A stretch of DNA of 64,000 nucleotides from Klebsiella sp. BIGb0138 (GTDB lineage Bacteria > Pseudomonadota > Gammaproteobacteria > Enterobacterales > Enterobacteriaceae), in NCBI RefSeq assembly GCF_004342285.1, contig NZ_SMCV01000003.1:62001-126000 (forward strand), read 5' to 3'. Position 1 is the first letter of the stretch. Every line of letters begins with the position of its first letter. The position numbers were made by a program, and so were the translations under genes. The notes under the pieces are model-generated. The model searched no databases. It saw only the letters and a program-made list of their open reading frames with translations, and was not told the DNA's origin. Positions 44,662 through 54,586 of this stretch are shown here, in pieces.

Positions 44662-46041
44662 TCAGGAGACTGCGCGCAGCTGCGGATCCACCGCCGCGCG
44701 TTCGCGGGAGGCCGCGGTTTTACGGAACCACAGGTAGCCTCCCAGCATCATTGCCGCGAAAATCAGCGCCAGCAGCGGGTTATACCAGACCATCGCCACC
44801 AGGCAGAGCACCGCCATCGCCAGCGCAAACGCGGGCGCCCAGGGGTACAGCGGCGCGCGGAACGGCCGGATCAACCTGGGCTCGCTGCGGCGCAGTTTAA
44901 ACAGCGCCGCCATCGAGGTGATATACATAACAATAGCGCCAAATACCGACATCGTGACGATGCAGGCGGTCAGCGGCATGCCGCTGATGGTGATCAGCGA
45001 GTCGGAAAAAATCGCCGCAATCCCGACCACGCCGCCGGCGAGGATCGCCAGATGCGGCGTGCGGGTGCGGCGGTTGAGGGTCGCGAGGCTGGCGGGCAGA
45101 TAGCCGGCCCGCGCGAGGGAGTAGATTTGCCGGGAATAGCCCATAATGATGCCGTGAAACGAGGCCACCAGGCCGAACAACCCCAGCCATACCAGCATAT
45201 GCAGCCAGCCGCTGCTGCTGCCCACCACGATTTTCATGGCCTGCGGCAGCGGGTCATTGATATTGGCCAGCGTGCGCCAGTCGCCGACGCCGCCGGCGAA
45301 CACCATCACGCCGATCGCCAGCACGGTCAGGGTCAGAATGCCGCCCCCCAGGGCGCGCGGGATGGTGCGCTGCGGATCTTTGGCCTCTTCGGCGGCCATC
45401 GACGCGCCCTCAATCGCCAGAAAGAACCAGATGGCAAAGGGGATCGCCGCGAACATCCCCGGCAGCGCCAGGCCGCTGAAGCTCTCCGCCCCGGCCCAGC
45501 CGTTGGCGGTAAAGTGGCTCCATGAGAAGCCTGGCGCAACCACCCCCATAAACACCAGCAGCTCGAAAATCGCCAGCAGGGTGACAATCAGTTCGAAGGT
45601 GGCCGCGATGCCGACCCCGAGAATATTCAGGGTCATAAAGACCACGTAGGCGCCGCAGGCTACCCATTTCGGATCCAGCGCCGGGAACTGAACGTTGAGA
45701 TAGGCGCCGATCGCCATGGCGATGGCCGGCGGCGCAAAGACGAACTCAATCAGGGTGGCAAAACCGGCAATAAAGCCGCCGGTGGGGCCGAAGGCGCGGT
45801 AAGCGTAGGCGAACGGCCCGCCGGCATGGGGAATCGCGGTCGTCAGCTCGGTAAAGCTAAAAATAAAGGCGCAGTACATGGCGGCAATCGCCAGCGCCAC
45901 AATCATAAAGCCCAGCGTCCCGGCCTGCGACCAGCCATAGCTCCAGCCAAAATACTCGCCGGAAATGACCAGCCCAACGGCAATGCCCCATAAACGGAAG
46001 CTGCCGAGCGTTCTTTTTAATGTCGTGGTTTGCCCTGTCAT
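44662..46041 (-). CDS. eat: Ethanolamine permease
   Basis: 459 aa, APC superfamily with about 12 membrane segments. Family blocks are LWGIAVGLVISGEYFGWSYG, TAIPHAGGPFAYAYRAFGP, AIEGASMAAEEAKDPQRTIP and GYSRQIYSLARAGYLP. The last 40 residues are polar. Placement in front of eutBC identifies ethanolamine as substrate, as in the compartment-free eat-eutBC operons of pseudomonads and acinetobacters. Confidence 0.93.
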   Translation of the reverse strand: MTGQTTTLKRTLGSFRLWGIAVGLVISGEYFGWSYGWSQAGTLGFMIVALAIAAMYCAFIFSFTELTTAIPHAGGPFAYAYRAFGPTGGFIAGFATLIEFVFAPPAIAMAIGAYLNVQFPALDPKWVACGAYVVFMTLNILGVGIAATFELIVTLLAIFELLVFMGVVAPGFSWSHFTANGWAGAESFSGLALPGMFAAIPFAIWFFLAIEGASMAAEEAKDPQRTIPRALGGGILTLTVLAIGVMVFAGGVGDWRTLANINDPLPQAMKIVVGSSSGWLHMLVWLGLFGLVASFHGIIMGYSRQIYSLARAGYLPASLATLNRRTRTPHLAILAGGVVGIAAIFSDSLITISGMPLTACIVTMSVFGAIVMYITSMAALFKLRRSEPRLIRPFRAPLYPWAPAFALAMAVLCLVAMVWYNPLLALIFAAMMLGGYLWFRKTAASRERAAVDPQLRAVS

Positions 46042-46228
46042 CGTGAATACCTCAGCGGATCAAGATGAACGAGAGTTGCAAGGAGGATGCCAGAATGTCG
46101 CCCGCGCCGCTGGCCCGGCCGACGGCGGCGGGTGGGCAAAAATGGGGCAGGATGCACGACGATCGCATGACGGAATGGTGCAGGGCGTTTTGCATTTTAT
46201 GGCGCGGCAGGGTATAACGGACCTCTTT

Positions 46229-46260
46229 TGGATGTTTGGATGTCCATACGTTTAGAAGTT
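46229..46260 (+). promoter_or_regulatory. Four tandem MET boxes (MetJ operator)
   Basis: Four adjacent 8-mers GGATGTTT, GGATGTCC, ATACGTTT, AGAAGTTC, matching the MetJ consensus AGACGTCT at 5, 5, 6 and 5 of 8 positions in perfect 8-bp phase. They lie immediately before the mmuP remnant, where MetJ represses mmuPM in E. coli. Confidence 0.7.
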
Positions 46261-46263
46261 CAT

Positions 46264-46410
46264 ATGCAGACAACGCAACAAGCCGATGGGTAGTTAACGC
46301 GCATCATGAAAACGCGCCATCTGATCATGCTGTCATTGGGCGGCGTCATTGGCGCTGGGTTAGGGTGCGTACTATCTGGCTCGTTCACGGACATTGACCC
46401 AGGAGTCTCA
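46264..46410 (+). pseudogene. mmuP: mmuP (S-methylmethionine permease) remnant
   Basis: From ATG 46264 the frame reads MQTTQQADG, a TAG stop, then LTRIMKTRHLIMLSLGGVIG, closely matching the MmuP N-terminus. Homology ends about residue 34, after which only some 45 bp remain before mmuM. More than 400 codons are missing, so the transporter is deleted apart from its start. Confidence 0.88.
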
Positions 46411-46412
46411 AC

Positions 46413-47345
46413 ATGTCGCAGAGTAACCCGTTAACCGCGCTCCTTGCCAGCCAGCCCTTTGTGCTGCTTGACGGCGCGATGGCGACGGAGCTGGAAGCGC
46501 GCGGCTGTCATCTCGCCGATAGCCTATGGTCGGCGAAGGTGCTGCTGGAAAACCCGCAGCTGATCCGCGATGTACACCTCGATTACTTTCGCGCCGGGGC
46601 GCAGGTGGCGATCACCGCCAGCTACCAGGCGACGCCGGCCGGTTTTGCCGCCCGCGGGCTGAACCAGGCCCGGTCGAAGGCGTTGATTAGCACCAGCGTT
46701 GAGCTGGCGCGGAAGGCGCGGGAAGCGTATCTGGCGGAAAACCCGCGGGCGGGCACGCTGCTGGTCGCCGGGTCGGTCGGGCCCTATGGCGCGTATCTTG
46801 CCGACGGTTCTGAATACCGCGGCGATTACCAGCGCACTGCCCAGGCGTTTCAGGCGTTCCATCGGCCGCGGATTGAAGCCCTGCTGGACGCCGGGGCGGA
46901 TCTCCTGGCCTGTGAGACCCTGCCGTCGTTGGCCGAGATTCGCGCGCTGGCGGCGCTGCTCGCCGACTATCCGCGCGCTCGCGCCTGGTTCTCGTTTACC
47001 CTGCGCGACGCCGGACACCTGAGCGACGGCACGCCGCTGCGGGAGGTGGTGGCCGCACTGGCGGACTCGTCGCAGGTGGTGGCGCTGGGGATAAACTGTA
47101 TCCCGCTGGAGAGTGCGACCGCCGCGCTGGCGCATCTGCAGAGTCTGACCGCGCTGCCGCTGGTGGTGTATCCCAACTCCGGCGAGCACTACGACGCGCA
47201 GAGCAAAACCTGGCATCGCCACGGAGAAAACTGCGCCCGCCTGCACGATTACCTGCCGCAGTGGCTGGCGGCCGGCGCAAAGCTGATTGGCGGCTGCTGT
47301 CGTACCACGCCGCAGGATATTGCCGGTTTAAACGCGCGCCGCTGA
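46413..47345 (+). CDS. mmuM: Homocysteine S-methyltransferase
   Basis: 310 aa, full length. Transfers a methyl group from S-methylmethionine (or S-adenosylmethionine) to homocysteine, giving methionine. Conserved parts are LLDGAMATELEARG, QVAITASYQATPAG, VAGSVGPYGAYLADGSEYRG, and the zinc-binding cysteines in GINC and GGCCRTTP. AGGAG lies 7 nt before the ATG. Its usual partner transporter mmuP is deleted, but the MET boxes remain. Confidence 0.95.
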   Translation: MSQSNPLTALLASQPFVLLDGAMATELEARGCHLADSLWSAKVLLENPQLIRDVHLDYFRAGAQVAITASYQATPAGFAARGLNQARSKALISTSVELARKAREAYLAENPRAGTLLVAGSVGPYGAYLADGSEYRGDYQRTAQAFQAFHRPRIEALLDAGADLLACETLPSLAEIRALAALLADYPRARAWFSFTLRDAGHLSDGTPLREVVAALADSSQVVALGINCIPLESATAALAHLQSLTALPLVVYPNSGEHYDAQSKTWHRHGENCARLHDYLPQWLAAGAKLIGGCCRTTPQDIAGLNARR

Positions 47346-47347
47346 GG

Positions 47348-47373
47348 GTTGCCGGGCCGCAGTACCCGGCAAC
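47348..47373. terminator. Hairpin between convergent mmuM and afuC
   Basis: GTTGCCGGG and CCCGGCAAC form a perfect 9-bp stem with an 8-base loop. There is no T run on either side, so it may be a terminator of low efficiency or an RNA-end stabiliser. Confidence 0.5.
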
Positions 47374-47376
47374 GCA

Positions 47377-48423
47377 TTACGCCGCCTCGGCGAGAACAAA
47401 CATGCCGTACGGATGGATTTCGAGGTAATAGTGCTCGCCCACGTTCGGCTGCAGGCGGGTGGCATTCACCTGCAATAAGATTTCCTGCCCTTGCCATACC
47501 ACCGTCACTTCATACTGCGGCCCCATATAGGCCACGTGCTGAATGACGCAGCGCTGACTCTCCTCTCCGCGATCGCTTAAGGTGATCGCTTCCGGACGCA
47601 CGCCGAGGGTGCCGGAGCCCCCGGCAGCAAAGTGCGCAGGGCGCGGCAGACGGTAGCCGTAGATATCAACATATTCCTGACTGAAGGTAGCCGGGAACAG
47701 GTTGGCGTCGCCCATAAAGCTTGCCATAAAGCGCGAGGCCGGCTGACGATAGAGCTCCTGCGGTGAGCCGATCTGCATAATATGCCCTTTATTCATCACC
47801 AGTACGGTGTCGGAAACCGCAAAGGCTTCGCTCTGATCGTGAGTGACGTACAGCGAGGTGATATCAAACTGCTTTTGCAGCTCGCGGATTTTGTCGCGCA
47901 TGCTGCGTCTGAGGTTGGCGTCAAGGTTGCTGAGCGGTTCATCAAACAGCAGCACCTTCGGTTTGAGGATCAGCGCGCGGGCCAGCGCCACGCGCTGCTG
48001 CTGGCCGCCGGAGATCTGGTCGACATAGCGCTCTTCAAAACCGTCGAGATCGACCATCGCCAGCGCCTCCTTCACCCGGCGCTTCACTTCGGCGCGCGAC
48101 ACGCCGAGCATCTTCAGGCCATAGCCGACGTTTTCGCCCAACGACATATGCGGAAACAGGGCGTAAGACTGGAACACCATGCAGATATCGCGCTGCTGGA
48201 TAGAACGATGGGTCACGTCCTCGCCATCAATGAAAATCTGCCCTGCGCTCGGTTTTTCCAGCCCGGCGACCAGCCGCAGAATGGTGGTCTTTCCGCAGCC
48301 GGAAGGGCCGAGCAGGGTCACCATTTGTCCCTGCGGAATGATGAGATTGATGTTGTCGATAACGGTGTTGCTGGCAAATCGTTTGCTGATGTTGCGCAGC
48401 TCAACAAAATTTTTCTGACTCAT
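47377..48423 (-). CDS. afuC: Hexose-phosphate ABC transporter ATP-binding protein
   Basis: About 348 aa from [11 protein letters not shown] at 48423 (GGAG 7 nt upstream). Walker [13 protein letters not shown], signature ISGGQQQR, Walker [14 protein letters not shown]-loop THDQSEAF, then a TOBE-type C-terminal domain ([22 protein letters not shown]). It is nearly the same as E. coli AfuC, once taken for an iron transporter and later shown in related bacteria to serve sugar-phosphate uptake. Confidence 0.94.
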   Translation of the reverse strand: MSQKNFVELRNISKRFASNTVIDNINLIIPQGQMVTLLGPSGCGKTTILRLVAGLEKPSAGQIFIDGEDVTHRSIQQRDICMVFQSYALFPHMSLGENVGYGLKMLGVSRAEVKRRVKEALAMVDLDGFEERYVDQISGGQQQRVALARALILKPKVLLFDEPLSNLDANLRRSMRDKIRELQKQFDITSLYVTHDQSEAFAVSDTVLVMNKGHIMQIGSPQELYRQPASRFMASFMGDANLFPATFSQEYVDIYGYRLPRPAHFAAGGSGTLGVRPEAITLSDRGEESQRCVIQHVAYMGPQYEVTVVWQGQEILLQVNATRLQPNVGEHYYLEIHPYGMFVLAEAA

Positions 48424-48434
48424 AGTGCGCTCCA

Positions 48435-50513
48435 TTACGCCTGGTTTTTGGCTTTTGAACGGGAGATTCGCGCTTCACCGATCAGCCAGTCAAAGATGAA
48501 AATAATCGCCAGCATCACCACGATCAGGATCGAGCCGTAGGCGATCGCCACGCCGTACTCGCCGTCTTCCACGCGGTTGAGAATGTAGGCCGTTGCCACG
48601 CGGGTATCCGGCGTGACGAGGAACACGATGGCGCTAACGGTGGTGATGGCGCGCACGAAGCTGTAGATCAGCGCCGAGAGGATCGCCGGGCGCAGCAGCG
48701 GCAGCAGGATGTGGGTGATGGTGCGCAGTGAACCGGCGCGCAGGCTCAGGGAGGCCTCATCCAGCGATTTATCAATCTGCCCCAGGCCGGCGATCCCGGC
48801 GCGGATCCCCACCGGCACGTTGCGCATCACCATCGAGATAATGACGATAGCCGCCGTTCCGGTGAGGTACACCGGCGCGCTGTTAAAGGCGAGAATATAG
48901 GAGACCCCCGCCACGGTGCCGGGGACGGCAAAGCACAGCATAGTGGTGAACTCGATCGTCTTTTTGCCTTTAAACTGCTGGCGAACGACGATCCAGGCGA
49001 TCAGCAGGCCGAAGGCGGCGGTGATAGGGGCGGCAATCCCGGCGTAGAGCAGCGTATCGAGCAGGGAAGGCCATGCTCCGTCGCTCATCCCCTGGCCGAA
49101 TAGTTTAATAAAGTTATCCAACGTCAGGGTGTAATCGACGCCCCAGTTGACGGTGAAGCTGCCGTAGAAAATGCTGCCGTAGAGCAGGGCGTTAAAGGCG
49201 ATCCACACCGCCAGCAGCGCGATCACGCTCCATACCAGAGTGACCGGCAGCGGCTGAACCTCGCCGCGGTAGGATTTACCGGATACCGTGACGTAAGAGC
49301 GCTTGCCGATCCACATGTACTGGATGCAGAACACCAGCAGAGAGAACAGCAGCAGGAAGGCGCCGAGGGTGCTGGCGGCCTGGTAATCGAGCTGTGAACC
49401 GGTGATGTAGAAGTAGATTTGCGTCGCCAGCACGTCGAAGTTGCCGCCGAGCACCAGCGGGTTACTGAAGTCGGCCAGCGACTGGACAATCACAATCAGG
49501 AAGGCGTTAGCCAGCGCCGGCTTGAGCAGCGGGACAAAAACGCCGTTAAAGGTCTGCCAGCGGCTGGCGCGCAGGGTGTAGGACGCCTCTTCCAGCGAGG
49601 GGTGAATGGTTTTGATCGCGCCGTCGAGGATCATAAACGCCATCGGGGTAAAGGCCAGGACCTGCGCCAGCCAGATGCCGGTAAAGCCGTACAGCCAGTT
49701 GGTGTTGCTCAGGCCGAACCACGCCACCATAAATTCGGTGACGTAGCCGGAGCGCCCCATCATCAGCGTCACCCCCAGGCCGACGACAAACGGCGGCGTG
49801 ACGATCGGCAGAATCGAGAAGATGCGGCCAATAATGGCGCTGCGTCTGGCGATACGGGTGGTGTAGATGGCCAGCACCAGGCCGAAGAAGGTGCAGCCGA
49901 CGCCGACGGCGATCGACAGCAGGATCGAGTTGATGATGACCTGGACAATATGCGCCTGCGCAAGTACCGCCATAAACGCCAGCGGCGCGAATTCCCCCGC
50001 ATCGTTGGTGAACATCGGGATAAAAATCGCGATGCTTGGCCAGACGATAAAGATGGCGATGAGCGCCACAATCACCACCAGCGCGCCGATGACGAAACGG
50101 TCGCCTCCCAGCCATTCGAGGCGGGTCAGCGCCAGGGTCACGATCGCGCCCAATGCCACAAACAGCACGATGGTGGCGTAGCCTAAGCCACGGCCTTCAA
50201 TCGTGGCGCTGATGACGATAAACGCCATGCACAGGAACGCCCAGCCGGCGTCGAAATAGTGGCGGCTGCGCGGCTCGCGTCCGGCCTCGAGGAACGGGCG
50301 AATCAGCAGCAGGCTCGGCAGCAAATACCACAAGGCGCTGATATTGAACTGTGACCAGCCGTAGGCGGCGAGAATTTCATCGCTCGTCGACTCCAGCAGG
50401 CCGTAATCGAGGCTCCAGCTCGGCAGCAGCGCGAACGCCAGCCAGCCCAGCAAAACCCAAAGGAATATCGCATCCCGTTTTTTAGCGGGACGGAGTGCAA
50501 GTGTGTGTGCCAT
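48435..50513 (-). CDS. afuB: Hexose-phosphate ABC transporter permease
   Basis: 692 aa with two BPD_transp_1 domains in one chain and about four extra N-terminal membrane helices; EAA-type loops [20 protein letters not shown] and [20 protein letters not shown]. Full length, unlike the insertion-broken copy of E. coli K-12. Located 114 bp after afuA, a gap containing a REP-type palindrome. Confidence 0.94.
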   Translation of the reverse strand: MAHTLALRPAKKRDAIFLWVLLGWLAFALLPSWSLDYGLLESTSDEILAAYGWSQFNISALWYLLPSLLLIRPFLEAGREPRSRHYFDAGWAFLCMAFIVISATIEGRGLGYATIVLFVALGAIVTLALTRLEWLGGDRFVIGALVVIVALIAIFIVWPSIAIFIPMFTNDAGEFAPLAFMAVLAQAHIVQVIINSILLSIAVGVGCTFFGLVLAIYTTRIARRSAIIGRIFSILPIVTPPFVVGLGVTLMMGRSGYVTEFMVAWFGLSNTNWLYGFTGIWLAQVLAFTPMAFMILDGAIKTIHPSLEEASYTLRASRWQTFNGVFVPLLKPALANAFLIVIVQSLADFSNPLVLGGNFDVLATQIYFYITGSQLDYQAASTLGAFLLLFSLLVFCIQYMWIGKRSYVTVSGKSYRGEVQPLPVTLVWSVIALLAVWIAFNALLYGSIFYGSFTVNWGVDYTLTLDNFIKLFGQGMSDGAWPSLLDTLLYAGIAAPITAAFGLLIAWIVVRQQFKGKKTIEFTTMLCFAVPGTVAGVSYILAFNSAPVYLTGTAAIVIISMVMRNVPVGIRAGIAGLGQIDKSLDEASLSLRAGSLRTITHILLPLLRPAILSALIYSFVRAITTVSAIVFLVTPDTRVATAYILNRVEDGEYGVAIAYGSILIVVMLAIIFIFDWLIGEARISRSKAKNQA

Positions 50514-50532
50514 AAGCTTTCCGGATGTTCAG

Positions 50533-50560
50533 GCCGGGCAAGGGGTGACGCTTACCCGGC
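50533..50560. repeat. REP-like palindrome between afuA and afuB
   Basis: GCCGGGCAAGGGGTGACGCT then TACCCGGC: an imperfect palindrome inside the operon. Such elements after a binding-protein gene often protect the upstream mRNA, giving more binding protein than permease (known for malE-malF; inferred here). Confidence 0.7.
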
Positions 50561-50627
50561 AATAACCGCATACCCGCCGGCGAGCAGGCGGAAAATGTCT
50601 GCCGCCCATTGGGCAGAAAATGTGGGC

Positions 50628-51659
50628 TTATTTACCCATCTTCACTTCGCTGACCCACTTGTTGATCAGCGCCTTACGGACGTCGGTCGACCCGTACTTA
50701 TCCATGTCGTAGTTGATCAGTTTCAGATCGTCGAGCTTCAGCGAATTCGGCGAGGTTTCGGCGGTGGTGTTGGTCAGGATCTGATAGGACTTACCCTTTT
50801 GCCACGCCAGCTCCTGGGCATCCTTCGACAGCACCCAGTCGACGAACAGTTTCGCGTTGTCGAGGTTGCGCGCGCCCTTCAGGATACTGACGCCGCCAAT
50901 TTCGTAGCCGGTACCTTCGCACGGAGAAATCAGCTCCAGCGGCGCGCCCTGTTCTTTTTCCAGCGAGTAATCGTGTAGGAAGCCGATGCCAATTGCCGTT
51001 TCGCCGCGGGCGGCGTTGCGCGCCGGGGCAATCCCGGATTTGGTATACTGAGACACGTTGGCGTTCAGCTGTTTCAGGTAGTCAAAGGCCTGGTCTTCAC
51101 CCCACAGCTGGGCGAAGGTCGCCAGCGCGGTGTAGGCGGTGCCGGAGCTTTGCGGGTCGGCAATCTGGATTTCACCTTTGTATTCCGCTTTGGTCAGATC
51201 CTTCCAGCATTTCGGCACCGGCAGGTTTTTCTCTTTCAGGCGCTGGGTGTTGACGCCAAAACCGAGGATGCCGACGTAGACCGCCGACGAGTAGTTGCCT
51301 TTTAGCTTCGCCGGATCGCGAAATTTCTCCATCACCTGCTCGAGGTTAGGGGATTTATAGGGTTGCAGCAGGCCCATTTCCCCCGCCTGGGATTGCGGGT
51401 CGAGCGTGCCGCCGTACCAGACGTCGGCCTGCGGGTTTTTCTTCTCAGCATCGACCTTCGCCAGCGTACTGCCGGAGCCGTTGCGGATGAATGAGGTTTT
51501 TACATCATATTTGTCGCCGAAGGCTTTGGCTTCTGCCTCGCACATTTCGTTCGTGGCGCTGCAGTAAATCACCAGACGGCCTTTGGCGTGCGCCGCGCCG
51601 CTTAACGTCGCCAGCGCAATGCCGGAAGCCATCAGGGTTGTGACCAGCGTTTTTTTCAT
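50628..51659 (-). CDS. afuA: Hexose-phosphate-binding periplasmic protein
   Basis: 343 aa. Signal peptide to AHA, then an iron-type SBP fold: LVIYCSATNEMCEAEAKAFG, FIRNGSGSTLAKVDAE, QADVWYGGTLDPQSQAGEMG. Members of the AfuA group bind glucose-6-phosphate and related sugar phosphates rather than iron. Four cysteines (CSATNEMC, PKCWKD, SPCEG) could form disulfides in the periplasm. Confidence 0.92.
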   Translation of the reverse strand: MKKTLVTTLMASGIALATLSGAAHAKGRLVIYCSATNEMCEAEAKAFGDKYDVKTSFIRNGSGSTLAKVDAEKKNPQADVWYGGTLDPQSQAGEMGLLQPYKSPNLEQVMEKFRDPAKLKGNYSSAVYVGILGFGVNTQRLKEKNLPVPKCWKDLTKAEYKGEIQIADPQSSGTAYTALATFAQLWGEDQAFDYLKQLNANVSQYTKSGIAPARNAARGETAIGIGFLHDYSLEKEQGAPLELISPCEGTGYEIGGVSILKGARNLDNAKLFVDWVLSKDAQELAWQKGKSYQILTNTTAETSPNSLKLDDLKLINYDMDKYGSTDVRKALINKWVSEVKMGK

Positions 51660-52960
51660 TGTTTTATCCTTTGATCGGGAGAGGTAGTAATGCCCGCCAT
51701 CAGTAGCGGCATCAGCAATAAACCCATAAGTACCGCGGCGACCGAGAGCAAACTGAACATGCCCGACCAGCCGTAGCGTTCAATGACCAGCGACAGAGGC
51801 CAGCCCGCCAGCGCTGCCCCCAGATAGGCGAACAGGCCGAGAAAACCGGTAATTGAACCCGCCGCCGCTTTGTGCCCATACTCCACCGCCGCCAGGCCAA
51901 TCAGCATTTGCGGGCCAAAGACAAAAAAGCCCACCGTAAAGAAACAGACTGCCAGCAGCGCATAGTGATGGACCGGCGCCAGCCACAGCGCGGCGACCGA
52001 GACCATCAGCCCCAGCGTGAACAGCAAAATCATCGGCGCCCGCTGGCCGCTGAACAGCAAATCCGAGCCCCAACCGGCAAACAGCGCGCCGAGCAAGCCC
52101 CCCGCTTCAAACAGCATCACCGTGGCGTTGGCGCTGAGCAGGTTGACGCCGTGGCTCTCCGTCAGCCAGAGATTGCCCCAGTCGTTAAGGGCAATGCGGA
52201 TCACATAAACCAGCACGTAAGAGACCCCCAGCAGCCAGATCATCGGGTTTTGCAGCATGGTGGTGCGCAGCATCTGCCACAGACCCATGGGCGGGCTTTG
52301 CTGCTCCTGACGTAGCTCCAGCGGGTCCCTGCGCCAGTGCCCAACCGATGGCAATCCCTCTTGCTGGGGCGTTCCTTTCAGCTGCAACGTTAACCAGACC
52401 CCCAGCGCCATGCTGATTACCCCCGGCGCCAGCATCGCCGCCTGCCAGCCCCACCAGTGGGCGGCAAAGGCGCTGATCGGCGGGATGATCGCCCCACCGA
52501 TGTTGATCGACATATTCCAGCATCCCCACCAGAAACCGCGCTCATTGCGCGAGTACCAGTGGGTCAGCAGGCGGGCGCAGGGGGGCCACCCCCAGCCCTG
52601 AAAAAATCCGTTCAGCGTCCAGACCGCCAGCAGCAGCATCAGCGACTCGCCGAAGGCAAACACCACGTTCAGCAGGCCGGTGGCAAACAGTCCGACGCCC
52701 ATAAACCAGCGCTGCCCGTGGCTGTCGTGCCACAGCCCGGCGGCAAATTTCGACAGGCCGTAGGTCAGATAAAACAGCGAGCCCAACAGTCCTATAGCGC
52801 CTTTATCCAGCCCGAGATCGGTTTGCAGCGCGGGAAGCACGTAGTTAAGGCTTTTGCGCGTCAGGTAAAAGGCGGCGTAGCCAATAACCATGCACATCAG
52901 CAGTCGTGAACGTAGCGTCCGGTAGCGTTGCTGGATTTCACTGGTCGCGCCTGGGGGCAT
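51656..52960 (-). CDS. UhpC-like sugar-phosphate sensor of the MFS fold
   Basis: 434 aa, organophosphate:phosphate antiporter family with twelve membrane segments: GYAAFYLTRKSLNYVLPAL, GLSKFAAGLWHDSHGQRWFM and WWGCWNMSINIGGA (the family signature region). UhpC-type proteins sense external glucose-6-phosphate and signal through UhpB. Its stop overlaps the afuA start by 4 bp, so it is co-translated with the importer it should control. Confidence 0.88.
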   Translation of the reverse strand: MPPGATSEIQQRYRTLRSRLLMCMVIGYAAFYLTRKSLNYVLPALQTDLGLDKGAIGLLGSLFYLTYGLSKFAAGLWHDSHGQRWFMGVGLFATGLLNVVFAFGESLMLLLAVWTLNGFFQGWGWPPCARLLTHWYSRNERGFWWGCWNMSINIGGAIIPPISAFAAHWWGWQAAMLAPGVISMALGVWLTLQLKGTPQQEGLPSVGHWRRDPLELRQEQQSPPMGLWQMLRTTMLQNPMIWLLGVSYVLVYVIRIALNDWGNLWLTESHGVNLLSANATVMLFEAGGLLGALFAGWGSDLLFSGQRAPMILLFTLGLMVSVAALWLAPVHHYALLAVCFFTVGFFVFGPQMLIGLAAVEYGHKAAAGSITGFLGLFAYLGAALAGWPLSLVIERYGWSGMFSLLSVAAVLMGLLLMPLLMAGITTSPDQRIKQ

Positions 52961-53044
52961 AGTCGTCTCCGTTTTGCTGACTATAAGGAAGGGAAAACGA
53001 AAGGGGATGAGAGAAAGTCCGGAGTGGCTAAGACTTTTTCCTGG

Positions 53045-54586
53045 TTACGAGGCGGTTTGTTGCAAATTTGTGGGCAGGTTAACAATTACCCGCGTACCGC
53101 GCTGCGACTCCAGCGTCAGCTCGCCGCCGAGGGCGTTAACGCGCTCGCGCATCCCCTGAATGCCGAATCCGGGGGGGTTGCCGGGGCTAATGCCCACGCC
53201 GTTGTCCTCCACTTCCAGATGCAAAACGTTATCCTGCTGGCGCAAGGTAATCGCGACCTCGCTGGCTCCGGCGTGTTTGCTGATGTTGTTGAGCAACTCC
53301 TGCAACAGCCGGTACAGCGTGAAGCGCAGCGTTTCGCTTTCCGGCGTGGTGGTCAGCTGCCAGATAAACCGGCAGCGAATGCCGCGTTCGGCAAAGGCGA
53401 ATTCATTGAGCAGATGCTGCAGCGCCTCCTCGAACGACAGTTCGTCAAGGGCCGGTGGGCGCAGCTGACGCAGCAGCTGGCGGGTGGAGTGATGGATCCG
53501 CCGGGCCAGGTCGTTAATCTGGCTGGCTGCCGCCTGGGTTTGCGCCGGGTCGCGCGCCCGCTTGACCAGCTGCGACTGGATCTGGATGGCCGTGATGTTC
53601 TGCCCAATTTCGTCGTGCAGTTCACGCGCCAGGCTTTTGCGCGTGTCTTCTTCGCTGTGGATCAACTGTTCGGTTAGCGCCCGCCGCGCCGCCAGCTCAC
53701 TCTCCAGCCGCTGGCGGTAATGATGCAGGTTTTGCGCCAGATGCTGTTGACGGCTGATGGCGATCCCCAGGCCGATGCCGAGCAGTGACTGAGTGGCCAG
53801 GAAGATCTCCAGTTCCACCAGATTGCTGAATCCCACGCCAATCTGGCGGGCGATGGTAATCATCATACTGCCCAACAGACCGGCGAGTACGCCGCCCTGC
53901 CAGCCAAACTTCCACGCCATCACTACGTTAGGCAGAAATACCACGATCAGCAGCAGGCGCTCAATTTCCGGCGACAGCACCACCTGGGTAGCGATGCCGA
54001 TAATAAAGAACAAACTGCACCAGATAATTAACGACGTGCGCAGCGGCGGGTTATTGGTATCCAGTCCCAGCAGGTTATAGCGATGCTGCTGACGTAAAAA
54101 TTCAAAGATCAGATAGACGAACGGCGTCAGCAGCACGCCGCCGGTAAACGAAGCCAGACCTGGCAGCAGCACCGGGGTAGCCACAAACGGCGACAGCAGG
54201 GCGGTATTGAGTAATGAGGTCGCCGTCACCGTGGCCAGCAGCAGCGTCAACCGCTGCCAGTAAAGGGGAAAACGGTGCCACCAGGTCTGCGCAAGGGCGG
54301 CGGGAAACAGGGGAATGAACGGTGCGGCCAGCAGAGCATAGCCGCTCAGCAGCTGTTCGCCGTGCAGCCAGAACAGCATCGCCGCTGGCGGTAGCGCCAG
54401 CGCGGGCCAGTAGCGGCGTGAAAGCAGAATCAGCAGCGCCAGGTAGACGCCGTGGGGTAGAAAAAGCGCCGCCTGCTGACCGTTGTGGGTCAGGTAAAAC
54501 CCGAGGGTCCACAGCATCAGCCAGCCGCTGCCCCAGGCCAGTACGATAAACAGCGAGATCACCCCATGGCGAAGATTGCGCGACAT
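53045..54586 (-). CDS. UhpB-like sensor histidine kinase with MASE1-type membrane domain
   Basis: 513 aa. N-terminal eight to nine membrane segments (to about residue 290), a short coiled stretch, then a HisKA_3 dimerisation domain with the phospho-accepting His in LARELHDEIGQN and a HATPase_c domain with DNGVGISPGNPPGFG. Receives the UhpC-type signal and phosphorylates the adjacent regulator; the pair overlaps as TAATG. Confidence 0.9.
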   Translation of the reverse strand: MSRNLRHGVISLFIVLAWGSGWLMLWTLGFYLTHNGQQAALFLPHGVYLALLILLSRRYWPALALPPAAMLFWLHGEQLLSGYALLAAPFIPLFPAALAQTWWHRFPLYWQRLTLLLATVTATSLLNTALLSPFVATPVLLPGLASFTGGVLLTPFVYLIFEFLRQQHRYNLLGLDTNNPPLRTSLIIWCSLFFIIGIATQVVLSPEIERLLLIVVFLPNVVMAWKFGWQGGVLAGLLGSMMITIARQIGVGFSNLVELEIFLATQSLLGIGLGIAISRQQHLAQNLHHYRQRLESELAARRALTEQLIHSEEDTRKSLARELHDEIGQNITAIQIQSQLVKRARDPAQTQAAASQINDLARRIHHSTRQLLRQLRPPALDELSFEEALQHLLNEFAFAERGIRCRFIWQLTTTPESETLRFTLYRLLQELLNNISKHAGASEVAITLRQQDNVLHLEVEDNGVGISPGNPPGFGIQGMRERVNALGGELTLESQRGTRVIVNLPTNLQQTAS

